Positions 46,051 through 56,976 of a stretch of 64,000 nucleotides of DNA are shown here, one piece after another. Each line of letters starts with the position of its first letter. Positions within the stretch are counted from its first letter, which is position 1. The stretch comes from Stygiolobus azoricus (lineage in GTDB: Archaea > Thermoproteota > Thermoprotei_A > Sulfolobales > Sulfolobaceae): the NCBI RefSeq assembly GCF_009729035.1, contig NZ_CP045483.1:124001-188000 (forward strand), in the 5' to 3' direction. Under the pieces are notes generated by a model. The model was not told the DNA's origin and made no database searches. It worked only from the letters and a program-made list of their open reading frames with translations. The translations under genes and the position numbers were made by a program.

Positions 46051-46791
46051 TTACGCTTTCTGATTCTGCTTCTCAAGGATTGAAGCTATGAAATTCTCCT
46101 CAGTGGGAACTCCTATGAATTCAACAGAGCCGTTTATAGCTACAGAAGGCACTGACATTACTTGGTATTTCTCGGCTATGTCTTGGTTCTCGTACGCCTC
46201 TATCACATCTGATAGTACATTACACTTACCAGCTTTACAAGCTTCGTAAGCTACCATATGAGCCATTAAAGCAGCGTAAGGACAGTAAGGACATGAGGGA
46301 GTAACCACCGTCTCGATCTTCACAAATCCGTTGAGTTTCTCTTTTATTGCATCAATTGTTTCTTGGCTTAATCCACTTTCATTTAGTGAAAGCCTTACAG
46401 CAGTCTCAACTAGTGCTCTTATCTCTTCTCCCAATGGAGCACCAGTCCACCTTATATAGCCTTTAACGAAGGCAACAGTTGGAACTCTCTCAATATTAAA
46501 CTCTTTGAAAACTTGTAAGTCATTTTGATTAGCTTTGTCTACCACGTGAACCTGTAATAAGCTTTTACCCTCCTTTTTAGGAGCTGCGTCACCCATGAAT
46601 TCTAAAAATCTTTTCGTAACATCACAATAGTGGCAGTGTTCATCTAGAGAGTTTATAAATACGTACACATCAACAGGATTTTTCATATCTTTTAAAGCAT
46701 CTTGTAAAGCTTGTTTAACTTCATCTGTAAAAAGTTCTGCAAATTCTTCCTCCATCCTAACCACGCTACTAATCTTTTTTCGCTTCGCCAA
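46051..46791 (-). CDS. pdo: Protein disulfide oxidoreductase (two thioredoxin folds)
   Basis: Makes and shuffles protein disulfides in the cytosol, which in hyperthermophilic crenarchaea are common and stabilising. 246 residues with two glutaredoxin/thioredoxin-like units: active site CHYC at 53-56 and CPYC at 167-170; cis-Pro sites are RVPTVAF and SVPSVAI. Most members are about 230 residues; the first 12 here are an extra basic tail, and ATG at residue 13 is a possible alternative start. It lies 15 bases after the AMMECR1 gene on the same strand. Confidence 0.95.
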   Translation of the reverse strand: MAKRKKISSVVRMEEEFAELFTDEVKQALQDALKDMKNPVDVYVFINSLDEHCHYCDVTKRFLEFMGDAAPKKEGKSLLQVHVVDKANQNDLQVFKEFNIERVPTVAFVKGYIRWTGAPLGEEIRALVETAVRLSLNESGLSQETIDAIKEKLNGFVKIETVVTPSCPYCPYAALMAHMVAYEACKAGKCNVLSDVIEAYENQDIAEKYQVMSVPSVAINGSVEFIGVPTEENFIASILEKQNQKA

Positions 46792-46806
46792 ATAAAAAAG
46801 TAACTA

Positions 46807-47493
46807 CTATAAATTCAAAATTTCCTCTTTTTTGCATTTAATTTGGTTGGGCTTTAGAACAAGGATATTTTCTGAATTAGGACTTATCTCTCTGAAAATA
46901 ATACCTTGGAATTTCTTAACTTTTACTTTTGGATTTAACCAGCAATCAGGGTCTAATCCTGCTTTGAGACAAGTTTCGGCTAGGAAGGTCTCAGAGTCCC
47001 AACAATATTCCATAGGAACTTGAGGCAACAATAGACCGCTATACATTATCCCGTACTCGACAATCAATCCGTCTTCTCCTACTTTAACTTGATTCACGAG
47101 GTCTTTCCTATTGCTTGTTGTAATCTCCTCGGGTTTTGTCAGAACTGTTACTTCTATTATAATCTCATTGATCTCGTGCTTAGCTAGAGGAGGAAACCTG
47201 GGGTCAGAAAACGCAGCACCAATTGCAGCCTTACTTACTATCTCTCTAAGCGGTGCCACAGCCTCAACATAGCCTATACACCCTCTAAGGGATGTAGTTG
47301 AACCGGTCTCTTTTTCAAGTGTAACAAAAGCTAATCCTCTTTTATCTAGGACGGGGTCATGAAGAGACTCATCAATCTTTTTTCTCAATCCTAACTTGAC
47401 TTCAATTGACTGTCTTGCAATCTTTATTAATTTCTTGCCTAACTCTTCAGTGAGTTCATTGATCGTAACTAATTGACTGCTGTTGAGACTCAT
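46807..47493 (-). CDS. AMMECR1-domain protein
   Basis: 228 residues. The AMMECR1 hallmark [14 protein letters not shown] is near 72-85, followed by [11 protein letters not shown] and [10 protein letters not shown]-like strands, and a C-terminal block with [22 protein letters not shown]. The family is universal in archaea and present in humans; its biochemical role is not established. It overlaps the Mut7-C gene by 38 bases, so the first 12 codons lie within that gene and translation is probably coupled. Confidence 0.93.
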   Translation of the reverse strand: MSLNSSQLVTINELTEELGKKLIKIARQSIEVKLGLRKKIDESLHDPVLDKRGLAFVTLEKETGSTTSLRGCIGYVEAVAPLREIVSKAAIGAAFSDPRFPPLAKHEINEIIIEVTVLTKPEEITTSNRKDLVNQVKVGEDGLIVEYGIMYSGLLLPQVPMEYCWDSETFLAETCLKAGLDPDCWLNPKVKVKKFQGIIFREISPNSENILVLKPNQIKCKKEEILNL

Positions 47494-47935
47494 TATTCTT
47501 TAATATTGCTCTCGCTCTAATAAGAGTGCTCTCTATAGTTCTCCAATGAGAACCTTTCCAATACTTTTTATGACACCTAGTACACTCCCACAAATTGTCA
47601 TTAACCTTCTTCAGCACACCGTTACATACGGAGCACCTTGAAAAATTAGGATCTACAATATTCAAATCTATAGAGTATTTAGAAGATAATTTAGCTAAAA
47701 TTTCTTCAATTTTCAGACCGGGGATAACATAAAAACACTCTAGCTTCCTCTTCCTAGCTCTTACACATAACCCTCTATCTCTCGTTATAATTATTCTATT
47801 CTCATCAGCAGCAATCTTCAAAATTTTCCAGTCTTCAAAGTTATTATTGTAAACAGTATCGTAACCTAATATCCTCAGCCACCTTGCTAGCTTGCCCAAC
47901 ATTGCATCTACTACGAATTTCTTAGTTTGCATCAA
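47456..47935 (-). CDS. Mut7-C RNase-domain (PIN-like) protein with zinc ribbon
   Basis: 159 residues. N-terminal PIN-like nuclease core: [22 protein letters not shown], with the first conserved Asp at 10, and ITRDRGL near 52-58 carrying another acidic residue. The C-terminal zinc ribbon has CSVC and CTRC. The layout is that of Mut7-C proteins, predicted RNases related to the C-terminal domain of C. elegans Mut-7. It lies between a small membrane protein and AMMECR1 in one operon, overlapping both. Substrate unknown. Confidence 0.88.
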   Translation of the reverse strand: MMQTKKFVVDAMLGKLARWLRILGYDTVYNNNFEDWKILKIAADENRIIITRDRGLCVRARKRKLECFYVIPGLKIEEILAKLSSKYSIDLNIVDPNFSRCSVCNGVLKKVNDNLWECTRCHKKYWKGSHWRTIESTLIRARAILKNNESQQQSISYDQ

Positions 47936-48183
47936 GCATTATACAGTATTACAAATATTAAAAGCCACGACGCCAATAATATTGAAACACCTCTACCTAG
48001 TAAATCCCACTTAGTAAGGTTAAAACCCCTTATAGTACCGTAGACTATCCCAACGGATAATGCATATGCAATTAACGGAATCAGAAGTGCTATTACCTCG
48101 TTATTCACTAAGATGAATGAAAGGACACCGCTTAATGCTCCCATAATCCCCCTCAGCACCAAGATTTTATCTTCCTTCTCCAC
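47932..48183 (-). CDS. Small three-TM membrane protein (EMC6-like?)
   Basis: 83 residues from GTG 48183, with three hydrophobic segments (about 10-28, 33-51, 63-81). The conserved-looking start RGIMGALSGVLSFIL is reminiscent of EMC6/Rab5-interacting proteins, of which archaeal homologues exist, but the match is weak and is inferred from helix pattern. A longer frame to 48234 would overlap the divergent RqcH start. A TATA-like ATTTTA is placed about 26 bases before 48183. Overlaps the Mut7-C gene by 4 bases. Confidence 0.6.
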   Translation of the reverse strand: MEKEDKILVLRGIMGALSGVLSFILVNNEVIALLIPLIAYALSVGIVYGTIRGFNLTKWDLLGRGVSILLASWLLIFVILYNA

Positions 48184-48232
48184 GGTAATTAATAGACTAT
48201 AGGGGGTAAAATAGTTGAACAGAAAAACGAGC

Positions 48233-50005
48233 ATGTCTTACATTGATCTACTGGCGTGGTACACAGAAAACAAGAATAAACTTGAAGGGTGTAGAATAGA
48301 CAACATATTCAAAATCGAAGGACTTTCAGCCTACTTACTTAAGCTGTATTGCAGAGGGGAATATAAGAACTTAGTCTTAGAGCCAGGTAAGAGAATCCAC
48401 TTCACGAAATATGAAAGACAAAAAGACTCGACCGCCGAAGTCACAGTGTTACGTGAGCTCCTTCGAGACAGAATAATAAAAGACACCTCAATCTTAGGAA
48501 CGGAAAGGATTATAAAGATACTTGCATCAGAGAAAATCATCTACTTAGAATTACTCCCGAGAGGTCTCATGGTGATTACAGATGAGAATAATAGAATACT
48601 GTTCTCTACAGAGTACAAAGAATTTAAAGACAGAACTATAAAATTAGGTCTGACTTATACCCCTCCACCACCCCTTAACCCTCCGACTAAGGAAGAGATA
48701 GAAAAACTACTTAAGAAAGGTAACCTAAGCAGGATTTTGGGAATACCTCAAGAGCTCGTTGAAGCTCTGAAATTACACGCAACCAATGAACAAGAGCTAG
48801 AGGAATCCAAGAAAAAGGTTGAGGAATTATTGAGGAAGATATCAAGCGGTAATTTCGACAAGTGTCTAATTAAGGACACTACTGTACTCCCGGTAAAAAC
48901 TGAAGGTTGTATTGAGATGGAAAGTTATAATGACGCATTGGATGAATTTTTTACAGCAGAGGAAAAATCGTTAATAAAGAGTGAAATAGACAAAAAACTT
49001 GAGGAAGAAAGGAAAAAGTTAGAAAAAACAATAGAGGAAACCAAAAAGCAAATAGAGGACTATGAGAAAAAAGCTGAAGAGCTAAGAAGCATTGCACAAA
49101 TTATAGTGGATAACTATGAGACTGTTAACTCCCTTCTTAGTCAGTCGGGTAAGCGAAATCCCTTCAAGACCACCATTAATGGAATGGAAGTGGAACTGGA
49201 TCCTAGTCTCTCGGTATATAAGAATTCTTCTAAATACTTCGATATGGCTAAGGAGTACGTGGAAAAAGCTAAGAAAGCAAGGGAAGTTTTAGAGGATTTA
49301 CAAAGAAAGATGCGAGATCTGGAAAATCAAATCCTTGAAAGGAAGGAAGAGATAATTGTAGCCTCAAGAAAGAAGGAATGGTACGAAAAATACCATTGGA
49401 CTATAACAAGGAATGGTTTTCTAGTAATTGCCGGAAGAGACGTTGACCAGAACGAAAGTATAGTCAGAAAACTGTTAGAGGACAAAGATATCTTCTTCCA
49501 TTCTGACATTCAAGGAGCTGCTGCCACTGTTCTGAAAACGAGTGGTAAAGAGCCCAAAGAGGAGGACTTACTTGATGCTGCCACAATTTCGGCTTGCTAC
49601 TCTAAAGCCTGGAAAGCTGGTATGGCTGCCATAGACGTTTTTTGGGTATACGGAGAACAAGTTAGCAAGACCCCACCAAGTGGTGAGTACCTTAAGAAAG
49701 GATCCTTCATGATCTACGGTAAAAAGAACTATATAAAGAACGTTAAATTACAACTCGCTATAGGCTTGATAAAGAGCGAAGAAGGTTTAAAAGTTATGAC
49801 GGGTAGCATCGATAATGTATCTTCGAAGACGGACACTTACGTTGTAATTTCTCCAGGCGAGGACGATCCCTCTAAACTAGCTGATAAGATAATAAAGTAC
49901 TTCTATGAAAAGTTCGGTATTAAAGGTCTTAGAGCTTTAAAAGAGGACATTATCAGGGAAATACCTGGTAAGTCAAGGCTTCTTATGAAAAAAATTAAAG
50001 CATGA
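48233..50005 (+). CDS. rqcH: RqcH/NEMF/Tae2-family ribosome quality control protein
   Basis: Binds stalled 50S-peptidyl-tRNA complexes and helps tag or release the nascent chain. 590 residues from ATG 48233 (MSYIDLLAWY), preferred to the upstream in-frame start at 48215 because the family begins here. The N-terminal NFACT-N domain carries GCRIDNIFKI; a long coiled coil spans about 245-300 and 340-380; the NFACT-R (DUF814) domain is seen as FLVIAGRDVDQNE and FFHSDIQGAAATV. It leads an operon with Rio2 and DUF460, both linked to translation or nucleic acid metabolism. Confidence 0.92.
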   Translation: MSYIDLLAWYTENKNKLEGCRIDNIFKIEGLSAYLLKLYCRGEYKNLVLEPGKRIHFTKYERQKDSTAEVTVLRELLRDRIIKDTSILGTERIIKILASEKIIYLELLPRGLMVITDENNRILFSTEYKEFKDRTIKLGLTYTPPPPLNPPTKEEIEKLLKKGNLSRILGIPQELVEALKLHATNEQELEESKKKVEELLRKISSGNFDKCLIKDTTVLPVKTEGCIEMESYNDALDEFFTAEEKSLIKSEIDKKLEEERKKLEKTIEETKKQIEDYEKKAEELRSIAQIIVDNYETVNSLLSQSGKRNPFKTTINGMEVELDPSLSVYKNSSKYFDMAKEYVEKAKKAREVLEDLQRKMRDLENQILERKEEIIVASRKKEWYEKYHWTITRNGFLVIAGRDVDQNESIVRKLLEDKDIFFHSDIQGAAATVLKTSGKEPKEEDLLDAATISACYSKAWKAGMAAIDVFWVYGEQVSKTPPSGEYLKKGSFMIYGKKNYIKNVKLQLAIGLIKSEEGLKVMTGSIDNVSSKTDTYVVISPGEDDPSKLADKIIKYFYEKFGIKGLRALKEDIIREIPGKSRLLMKKIKA

Positions 50006-50031
50006 AGATATAATATTTATTGTTACCAGTT

Positions 50032-50898
50032 ATGCCTTCTTTAACATTAGCCGAGCGAGCCTCTCTTGTAGGCCCCTTAGATTATAAAATTCTCAAAACC
50101 ATTTATTCTCTTCATAGGAACCACGAGTGGATTATGACATCAGAGTTGGTAGAGGAAACAGGGTTAAGGTTAAACGAACTCCAGCCAGTTTTGCTAAGAC
50201 TGTATAACCTCAGGTTACTCTCAAAACAGATAATAAGTGGTGAGTACAGTTACAGAATTACTTTTACAGCTTTAGATATATTAGCAATAAAGAAACTTTA
50301 CGTGGAGAAAGTCCTTAAGAACCTTGGGATAGTAATAGGGGTCGGAAAAGAGAGCGAAGTGTACGTAGGTTATAACTTTAACGACGAACCGCTTATAGTC
50401 AAATTCCACAGGGTCGGTAAGAGAAGTTACAAGAACATCAGAAAGATCCGGAACATCCAAAAAGATAAAGACTGGACGGTAATTTCAGTAGAGAACGCAG
50501 AAAGGGAATACCAAGCCCTTGACTGCGTTAAGAAAAATTATGGTTATGTTCCACAACCTTACGGAAAAGCTTATAACGCCGTGGCTATGGAACTAGTGGA
50601 AGGCAGAGAGTTATACAAGAGTGAATTGACAAACCCAGAAGAAATATTAGATCAGATACTGTCGACAATTAGAATAGCGTATAATGAATGTAAAATGATT
50701 CATGGCGACTTAAGTGAATATAATGTACTTGTAAAGGACGGAACAGCTTACGTAATCGATTGGCCGCAATGGTCAAGCCCCGAGAATGAGGACTTACTCA
50801 TAAGAGATATAGATCATATTCTTGCATATTTTTATAAGAAGTATGAAATAGATAAAGATGTAGATGCTGTCATAGATTATATAAAGGGGAAACCATGA
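50032..50898 (+). CDS. rio2: Rio2-type serine/threonine kinase
   Basis: Atypical kinase/ATPase needed for late maturation of the small ribosomal subunit. 288 residues from ATG 50032; a TTG at 50020 is in frame but lies too close to the TATA-like ATATAATATTTA at 50004-50015. The N-terminal winged helix specific to Rio2 spans about 1-85 (LDYKILKTIYSL). The kinase part has the ATP loop GVGKESEVYVG, Lys in LIVKFHR, the catalytic loop HGDLSEYNVLV and VIDWPQW with the metal-binding Asp. The DUF460 gene starts at its stop codon (ATGA). Confidence 0.95.
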   Translation: MPSLTLAERASLVGPLDYKILKTIYSLHRNHEWIMTSELVEETGLRLNELQPVLLRLYNLRLLSKQIISGEYSYRITFTALDILAIKKLYVEKVLKNLGIVIGVGKESEVYVGYNFNDEPLIVKFHRVGKRSYKNIRKIRNIQKDKDWTVISVENAEREYQALDCVKKNYGYVPQPYGKAYNAVAMELVEGRELYKSELTNPEEILDQILSTIRIAYNECKMIHGDLSEYNVLVKDGTAYVIDWPQWSSPENEDLLIRDIDHILAYFYKKYEIDKDVDAVIDYIKGKP

Positions 50899-52727
50899 AG
50901 GTAATGGGAATTGATATTGAGCCAGGCCAAAGCCCGTCTTCCTTGAAACCCCCCACATATTCTGTGATTATCATAAATGAAAAAGGTGAAGTAGAATACA
51001 AGGCAGAATCATCTCCTCTCACAAAAATATTAAGGTTAGCTTGGGAATTAAGACCAGATAAAATAGCAGTAGATAATGTTTATGAGCTAGCACCAGACGA
51101 GAAAAAACTTGTTAAAATCTTATCACTTTTACCGGACAAACTAGAAGTTATACAAGTTACTTACGTCAACAACACGTTTAAAGATATCAGAGACGTAGCA
51201 AGAGAGGCTGGACTCGAAGTTCAAGGAAAACCAACACCGTTAAGAACAGCTTATCTAGCAGCTGTTCTAGCCCTAAAGGGTATAGGGACTCCCATTAGGA
51301 TTAGGGAGAATAAGACGAAGATTATAATTTCCAGAGGCAGGGCTGTAGGACCCGGAGGGATGAGCAGTAATAGATATAAAAGAAACTTAAGGGGGCTCAT
51401 TCTCAGAGTAGCTAAAAGAATTAAAGAACAACTAGATGCACACGGGTTTGATTACGATTATTCAATAAAGAGAAGCAAAAACGGAATAGAAAAAGCTGTA
51501 TTTACGGTGTATTCGCCCAGAGAGAGTTTATACGGGATCGTAAGGAAAATGAAGGGCCACGACCTAAGAGTTGAGATAAAGCCAGTTTATAAATCAAAAA
51601 TCGAGTTTGGAGACACAAAAAAGGAAACTAAGCCCGTCATAGTAGGCATAGACCCCGGGATAGAAGTGGGGATATCAATAATAGATTTGCACGGAAACCC
51701 CTTGTTTATGACGTCTAGGAGAAACATAGACAGAGAAGACGTAATAGACATTATAAGAAAATACGGAAAGCCCGTTTTAATAGCAACTGATGTAAATCCG
51801 GTGCCCGACAGTGTAAAGAAAATTTCAGCAGTGCTAAACTCTAAGTTGTTTGTCCCAGACAGAAGACTCAGCATGGATGAGAAGATGTTAATTGTCGATA
51901 AATTCTCTACTCAACACGGATTGAAAATCGACGACCCACACGTAAGGGATTCCCTAGCGGCTGCTTTGAAGGCATATTATGAGATATCCCACAAGCTAAA
52001 TCAGGCTAGAGGATTACTAAGGAGAATGGATATAGACGTAGATGAGGATCGGGTACTGGAATGTATTATTGAAGGTAAAACTATGGATGAGTGTGTAGAA
52101 AAAGAAATTGAAAAAGAGATAGAATTCACGAAAAACGAAATCTCTCAACCTAATTTTACTCCGCATCAAACTAACTACTACACCAAAGTGAACTCTCTTG
52201 AGGAAGAGAATATGCAATTAAAGAGAGATATTGAAAGACTTAAAAGAAAGATCAGGGAAATGACATTTCAGAATGTATTATTACAGAAAAGGATTGATGA
52301 AATCAAAACAATGTACAATAAGGAACTTCAAAAGGAAAGAAAGATTTACGAGTTGAAGCTGGAGATAGAGAACTATATCAAACTTATAAATACCATGAGA
52401 AATCAGATAGAAGAAAAAGAAAAAGAAATCAAGAGTTTACTCGAGATAATAGAAGGTTTAATTAACTCTAGATTACTAGTGGTAAGTTCTGATCAATTAC
52501 CTCCTTACATAGAGGTAGATACTAATGAAAAAAGAGTATACTTTCATAGTCAACAAGTAGATAATTCTATAGTGAAGTTATTTTTAGGGGATAAAGTAAT
52601 CGTTGAAAAAGAGACACTAAGAGATTTGGAAATACTTAATAAGGAAAAGTTACTCGCAGAGAGTGAAAAACTTGACCTAAAGAGAATCCTTGAAGACTAT
52701 AGGAGAAATCGTTTCAGAACAAAGTGA
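50895..52727 (+). CDS. DUF460 protein (COG2433), RNase H-like fold with coiled coil
   Basis: 610 residues of an archaea-specific family. Two RNase H-like starts are visible: MGIDIEPG at 4-11 and [15 protein letters not shown] near 250, with further acidic residues in ATDVNPVP and [13 protein letters not shown], an arrangement of carboxylates like RuvC-type nucleases. Residues 395-550 are a long coiled coil, and the tail is a small beta domain. Predicted nuclease or nucleic-acid-binding protein; activity not established. Translationally coupled to rio2 (ATGA), so a link to ribosome maturation or rescue is plausible. Confidence 0.9.
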   Translation: MKVMGIDIEPGQSPSSLKPPTYSVIIINEKGEVEYKAESSPLTKILRLAWELRPDKIAVDNVYELAPDEKKLVKILSLLPDKLEVIQVTYVNNTFKDIRDVAREAGLEVQGKPTPLRTAYLAAVLALKGIGTPIRIRENKTKIIISRGRAVGPGGMSSNRYKRNLRGLILRVAKRIKEQLDAHGFDYDYSIKRSKNGIEKAVFTVYSPRESLYGIVRKMKGHDLRVEIKPVYKSKIEFGDTKKETKPVIVGIDPGIEVGISIIDLHGNPLFMTSRRNIDREDVIDIIRKYGKPVLIATDVNPVPDSVKKISAVLNSKLFVPDRRLSMDEKMLIVDKFSTQHGLKIDDPHVRDSLAAALKAYYEISHKLNQARGLLRRMDIDVDEDRVLECIIEGKTMDECVEKEIEKEIEFTKNEISQPNFTPHQTNYYTKVNSLEEENMQLKRDIERLKRKIREMTFQNVLLQKRIDEIKTMYNKELQKERKIYELKLEIENYIKLINTMRNQIEEKEKEIKSLLEIIEGLINSRLLVVSSDQLPPYIEVDTNEKRVYFHSQQVDNSIVKLFLGDKVIVEKETLRDLEILNKEKLLAESEKLDLKRILEDYRRNRFRTK

Positions 52728-53928
52728 CTTTACCCTCTAATATCAGATCGGAGATCTTGACAATATTGCCAAGCATTTCATCAGTGATCCCTTCGATCTC
52801 TCTCTTCATATTATCGTTAATTTTACCGTCCTCAGTCATAACCTGAACGTTAGCTATTAGAGGGTCGTCTATAGGTCTTCCTATTTGACCTAACACTTCT
52901 ACTTGGACACTCTTTACACCTTTTACCTCTTGAGATACTTTCTGTGCAATTAGGTTCGCAACGATGTTGTAAAGTTTGCCTACGTGATTCACGGGGTTCT
53001 TTCCTGCAGTAGCTTCCAAAGACATAGGACGCATGGGCGTTATTAATCCGGTAGCCCTGTTTCCTCTTCCCGTCATTCCATCATCTCCGTGCTCCGCTGA
53101 AGTCCCAGTCACGGTGAGATATACTATACCTCTATCTATCTTATCACCAGTGTTTATGTTCACTTTCACATCATAATTAGGAACTAACTTTGCTGCCAAA
53201 TCTAGAATTTGATTCTTAGCTTCTTCTTTAACGTTTATATACTGATTTATGTCTTCTACAAGTTGGCTTATAACTGCCATAGCCACGGTTAATTCTATCC
53301 TATTGCCTTTTCTTAATCCCATCACCTTTATGTCTTCTCCTATCTCAGGGATCTTAGCTTTAATTTCCTTAGAGTTCAACAGTCTTTCAGTATTGAATAC
53401 TAGATTTTCCAGTTTAGAATAAGGTGCAAATCCAACTCCAAAACTTGTATCATTAGATAAAGGCACTTTCTTACTAGCTTCGAATATCCCAACTAGATCC
53501 GTAGAACCTTTCCCTATTTTGTAATCAACTACTACATGTTTTTCTGGGTCTAGATATCTGAAGTGATCTTTAATCCATTCCTTAACACTTTCAATTATAA
53601 TTGTTCCTACTGGTATACTCTCTGTTCCGTGCTCCGTCTTGACTTCAGTAGTTGCTCTACCTGATACTACAATGTATATAGGATGAAGAACTTCTCCGCC
53701 CTTAAACTTAGGTGCTGCTTGACCGCCTACGAGCAAAGTCTTATCTAAATTGTGATGTAAAATTACTCCGTAGTTCTTGAGGTAATAAAGAGAAAGTTTT
53801 CTGCTGGCTTCCTCTGATGCCGAATCCGCTATGTAGTCCGGATGACCTACTCCTTTTCTTTCTACTAATTCTACATCTAAAGAGTCTATATCAGCCCAGT
53901 GGCTTAATTGAACGTTTATGTTCCTCAT
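52714..53928 (-). CDS. mat: S-adenosylmethionine synthetase, archaeal type
   Basis: Makes AdoMet from methionine and ATP. 404 residues of the archaeal class, divergent from bacterial MetK. Conserved blocks include [21 protein letters not shown] near 21-41, [26 protein letters not shown] near 275-292 and [20 protein letters not shown] at 53928, with the Sm-like gene 34 bases upstream on the same strand. The end overlaps the DUF460 gene by 14 bases, convergently. AdoMet from this enzyme also serves siroheme synthesis and RNA methylation. Confidence 0.97.
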   Translation of the reverse strand: MRNINVQLSHWADIDSLDVELVERKGVGHPDYIADSASEEASRKLSLYYLKNYGVILHHNLDKTLLVGGQAAPKFKGGEVLHPIYIVVSGRATTEVKTEHGTESIPVGTIIIESVKEWIKDHFRYLDPEKHVVVDYKIGKGSTDLVGIFEASKKVPLSNDTSFGVGFAPYSKLENLVFNTERLLNSKEIKAKIPEIGEDIKVMGLRKGNRIELTVAMAVISQLVEDINQYINVKEEAKNQILDLAAKLVPNYDVKVNINTGDKIDRGIVYLTVTGTSAEHGDDGMTGRGNRATGLITPMRPMSLEATAGKNPVNHVGKLYNIVANLIAQKVSQEVKGVKSVQVEVLGQIGRPIDDPLIANVQVMTEDGKINDNMKREIEGITDEMLGNIVKISDLILEGKVTLF

Positions 53929-53962
53929 TATACCTTATCCTCACACCAAATAGCTTATAAAT

Positions 53963-54214
53963 TTACTTTTCCTTTCCCATTATCACTTCGTAGTCAACAC
54001 TGATAAAGAGAATGTTACTACCTCTGATTAAAACTCTACCATATTTTGCAACAGGGTCTGATGTACCTTCTTTAGTCTCTATACAGTCCCTTAATACTAG
54101 GTTCATGGTACCGTCACTCTGTTCCAATCTACCGATATATTCAGAACCGTTCTTCAATTTCACTAATACAACTTTATTCATAGCTGTTTTTAGACTCTTT
54201 AACGGATTTTCCAT
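53963..54214 (-). CDS. Sm-like archaeal protein (LSm)
   Basis: 83 residues from ATG 54214 ([12 protein letters not shown]); the frame runs further up, but homologues begin here. Sm1 motif: [28 protein letters not shown]; Sm2: [16 protein letters not shown] with the RG pair that binds uridine. Forms a ring-shaped heptamer or hexamer binding U-rich RNA, involved in RNA processing or degradation. It probably shares a transcript with the AdoMet synthetase gene downstream. Confidence 0.95.
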   Translation of the reverse strand: MENPLKSLKTAMNKVVLVKLKNGSEYIGRLEQSDGTMNLVLRDCIETKEGTSDPVAKYGRVLIRGSNILFISVDYEVIMGKEK

Positions 54215-54329
54215 CTTCGCTTGCACGATAAGTCTCCTCAATTTGAAATTGTGTTACTAGCTAATATAAAAGGGTTCTCATCTCTTTTACCTTACGTTTT
54301 TTAAGGGAAATGATGTCAAGATTAATAAT

Positions 54330-54644
54330 GTGGAATTAATAATCTCAGAACCTGAAGAAATTGTAAAGATATCAAAGACATTAAGCGTAATGGCAAGAAT
54401 AAATATACTAAAACTTACAAGCGAGAAGCCGTTAGATATAACTGAATTAAGCGAAATACTGCACATGAGTAAGGGGAATATAAGTAATCATGTTGCTGAG
54501 CTAGAAAATGCCGGCCTTGTGGAAGTTAAATATGAAAACGGGGTTAAAGGAATAAGAAAAATCGTGAAACCTAAATACCAAAAAATAACTATAATTTTAC
54601 TCGATGCCAGCACTAGCCTTGAGAAAACTAACGAAAACGGGTGA
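54330..54644 (+). CDS. ArsR-type helix-turn-helix regulator
   Basis: 104 residues. A winged helix-turn-helix at about 15-80, with recognition part [21 protein letters not shown] and a preceding helix [10 protein letters not shown]. No metal-binding cysteines (ELCVC-type motif) are seen, so it is a non-metal ArsR relative. GTG start at 54330, divergent from the Sm gene. The last 16 codons overlap the 3' end of the convergent CTP synthase gene. Target genes cannot be told from the sequence. Confidence 0.85.
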   Translation: MELIISEPEEIVKISKTLSVMARINILKLTSEKPLDITELSEILHMSKGNISNHVAELENAGLVEVKYENGVKGIRKIVKPKYQKITIILLDASTSLEKTNENG

Positions 54645-56195
54645 AGGTGCTAACGGTCTACTTCTGTATTCAGGATGCCCTTGTAGTCCGACGAAGAACT
54701 TATGATCCTTAAGCTCGATCATCTCCACCAGACCGTTTTCACTGATTCCCGAAATAACCATCCCGTTCTTTTGGAGTTCGTCTACATATTCAGGGTTGAC
54801 TTCGTATCTATGCCTATGTCTTTCATAAGCGACTGTTGAACCGTAAATCTTGTTGGCTAACGACCCTTCCTTAATTATAACCTTCTGTAATCCTAATCTC
54901 ATCGTTCCACCAACTTGCACCACTTTCTTTTGTTCATCTAGAAGAGTTATCACCGGATAAGGTGTTTTAGGATCGACCTCTGTAGTGTGAGCCCCCTTCA
55001 AACCCATTATATTCCTAGCGAACTCCACTACAGCTAATTGCATCCCATAGCATATTCCCAAAAACGGAATGTTATTCTCTCTTGCAACCCTTATAGCAGA
55101 TATCTTACCTTCCACTCCCCTCGCTCCAAAGCCTGGCAATACTATTATACCGTTAACCTTCTTAAGTTTCTCCAGTTCTTGTGGATAACTTTCTAGATCG
55201 GTGGATTCTATCCATAATAATACAGGCTTTAACTTCAGTTTAGCCGCGGCGTGATATATTGCCTCCTTTATGCTTATGTAACTGTCTTTCAATTTCGTAT
55301 ACTTACCGACAAGAGCTATTGTGACCTCTCTCTTACCCTCTTTAAGGTCTGAGATGAACTTCTTCCAATCTTCCAGATTGGGCTGACTATCTTTAAGCTG
55401 AAGTTTCTCTAGAATTCTACTTGGTACTCCTTGATTCTCGAGTATTAGGGGTACTTCATACGTCATGGAAACATCGTAGTTAGAGAAAATATTTTCGGGT
55501 CTTACATTTGTAAATAGTGCGATCTTTTTCCTAGTTTCTTCGTCTAATGGTACTACAGACCTTGCAACTATAATATCTGGTTGTATTCCTATCCTGCGTA
55601 ATTCTTGTACACTGTGCTGAAGTGGTTTCGTTTTGAGCTCCTCTGTGGCTCTCAAATATTCTACGAGAGCTACGTGTACAAATACTACGTTATGTTCAGC
55701 CTCCTCAATTTTCAACTGCCTAACTGCCTCAAGAAAAGGCAGACTCTCTATATCACCTACAGTACCTCCTATCTCTACTATTGCGACTTCCGCATTAGCC
55801 TTTTCAGCAGCTTTCCTTATCATCGATTTTATCTCGTCCGTAACGTGCGGGATTATCTGAACTGTCTGACCTAAGTATTTTCCCTCTCTTTCCTTTCTGA
55901 TAACCTCGAAATAAACCTTGCCTGCAGTTATGTTGTTGTATTTGCTCATATTTATTCCGACAAACCTTTCATAATGCCCTAAATCTAGGTCAGTCTCTGC
56001 TCCATCATCAGTTACGAATACTTCACCGTGCATATATGGGTTCATAGTACCTGCATCTACATTCAGATATGGATCGACCTTTACTAACGTGACATTATAT
56101 CCTCTGGCCTTTAGTAGAAGCCCTATAGAGGCTGACACCGTACCCTTACCAACGCTTGACAGAACGCCTCCGGTGACTATAATAAACTTCGTCAA
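54597..56195 (-). CDS. pyrG: CTP synthase
   Basis: Aminates UTP to CTP with glutamine as nitrogen source. 532 residues. The N-terminal synthetase half has [17 protein letters not shown] at 9-25 with the P-loop, and VGGTVGDIE-like [13 protein letters not shown]. The C-terminal glutaminase carries the Cys nucleophile in [14 protein letters not shown] and the His/Glu pair in [12 protein letters not shown]. Single gene with an A/T-rich promoter upstream of 56195, divergent from the following plus-strand gene. Confidence 0.97.
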   Translation of the reverse strand: MTKFIIVTGGVLSSVGKGTVSASIGLLLKARGYNVTLVKVDPYLNVDAGTMNPYMHGEVFVTDDGAETDLDLGHYERFVGINMSKYNNITAGKVYFEVIRKEREGKYLGQTVQIIPHVTDEIKSMIRKAAEKANAEVAIVEIGGTVGDIESLPFLEAVRQLKIEEAEHNVVFVHVALVEYLRATEELKTKPLQHSVQELRRIGIQPDIIVARSVVPLDEETRKKIALFTNVRPENIFSNYDVSMTYEVPLILENQGVPSRILEKLQLKDSQPNLEDWKKFISDLKEGKREVTIALVGKYTKLKDSYISIKEAIYHAAAKLKLKPVLLWIESTDLESYPQELEKLKKVNGIIVLPGFGARGVEGKISAIRVARENNIPFLGICYGMQLAVVEFARNIMGLKGAHTTEVDPKTPYPVITLLDEQKKVVQVGGTMRLGLQKVIIKEGSLANKIYGSTVAYERHRHRYEVNPEYVDELQKNGMVISGISENGLVEMIELKDHKFFVGLQGHPEYRSRPLAPSPVFVSFLKASAGIE

Positions 56196-56281
56196 ACGGA
56201 AATCACAGCTAATATTCTACAAACACCAGTTTTAAAGCTCATTTGTCTTATTTCTAATGGGTAATCTATACGGGGAATAAT

Positions 56282-56953
56282 ATGGAATTACTTGAAAAAC
56301 TAAAAAATTCTAGATTTTTACAAGTAGCATTAGATTTTTTAAAAATAGATGATGCCTTAAAAGTAGCATTAGATGCGATAAAAGGAGGGACAGATATATT
56401 AGAGTGTGGAACTCCACTACTAAAGGCTGAAGGTATTACTGCGCTTAAAAAACTTAATGAAATCGGTAAAGGGAAAATCGTTCTAGCGGATACTAAGACA
56501 GCAGATGCTGGTGATGTTGAAGCTGAAATAGCTAGGTTGGGAGGCGCAAAAATAATGACTGTCCTCGGAATTATGGATGATGCTACAATAGAGAGTGCAG
56601 TGAAGAAAGCTCATGAATACGGTATCTTAGTGCAAGCAGACTTAATAAACGTTAAGAACGTTAGGGACAGAGCTCAGGAACTCAAGAAACTAGGTGTGGA
56701 TATAATAGGACTACACGTTGGTTTAGACGTACAAAAGAAAAGGGGCATTAGTGTTTCAGACCTTAAAAAAGAGATCAAAGAGGTATCGGAATTGGGAGTA
56801 GTAGTTTCAGTAGCTGGAGGCTTAAATAAGGATAGGATACAAGAGTTGCTTGACTTACCGATTAACATCTTTGTTGTAGGTGCAGCAATAACCAGAGCAA
56901 GCAATCCTTATAACGTGACATTAGATATAGTTAAGATAATAAGGCAGAAGTGA
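56282..56953 (+). CDS. 3-hexulose-6-phosphate synthase-family aldolase
   Basis: 223 residues, a TIM barrel of the OMP-decarboxylase superfamily. Family pattern: [14 protein letters not shown] at 14-27, [17 protein letters not shown] near 73-89 (the DxKxxD-like metal motif of HPS/KGPDC), and the phosphate-binding end [10 protein letters not shown] and VVGAAITRA. In archaea without the oxidative pentose route, this enzyme splits hexulose-6-phosphate to ribulose-5-phosphate and formaldehyde and so supplies pentoses. No isomerase (PHI) domain is fused. The next gene starts 4 bases before or 24 bases after its stop. Confidence 0.9.
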   Translation: MELLEKLKNSRFLQVALDFLKIDDALKVALDAIKGGTDILECGTPLLKAEGITALKKLNEIGKGKIVLADTKTADAGDVEAEIARLGGAKIMTVLGIMDDATIESAVKKAHEYGILVQADLINVKNVRDRAQELKKLGVDIIGLHVGLDVQKKRGISVSDLKKEIKEVSELGVVVSVAGGLNKDRIQELLDLPINIFVVGAAITRASNPYNVTLDIVKIIRQK

Positions 56954-56976
56954 TAGTATTAGAAGAGGAGAATTAT

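Noticed and set aside
55605-55874. Two long overlapping plus-strand frames inside pyrG
   Set aside because: Antisense shadows of a highly conserved coding region.
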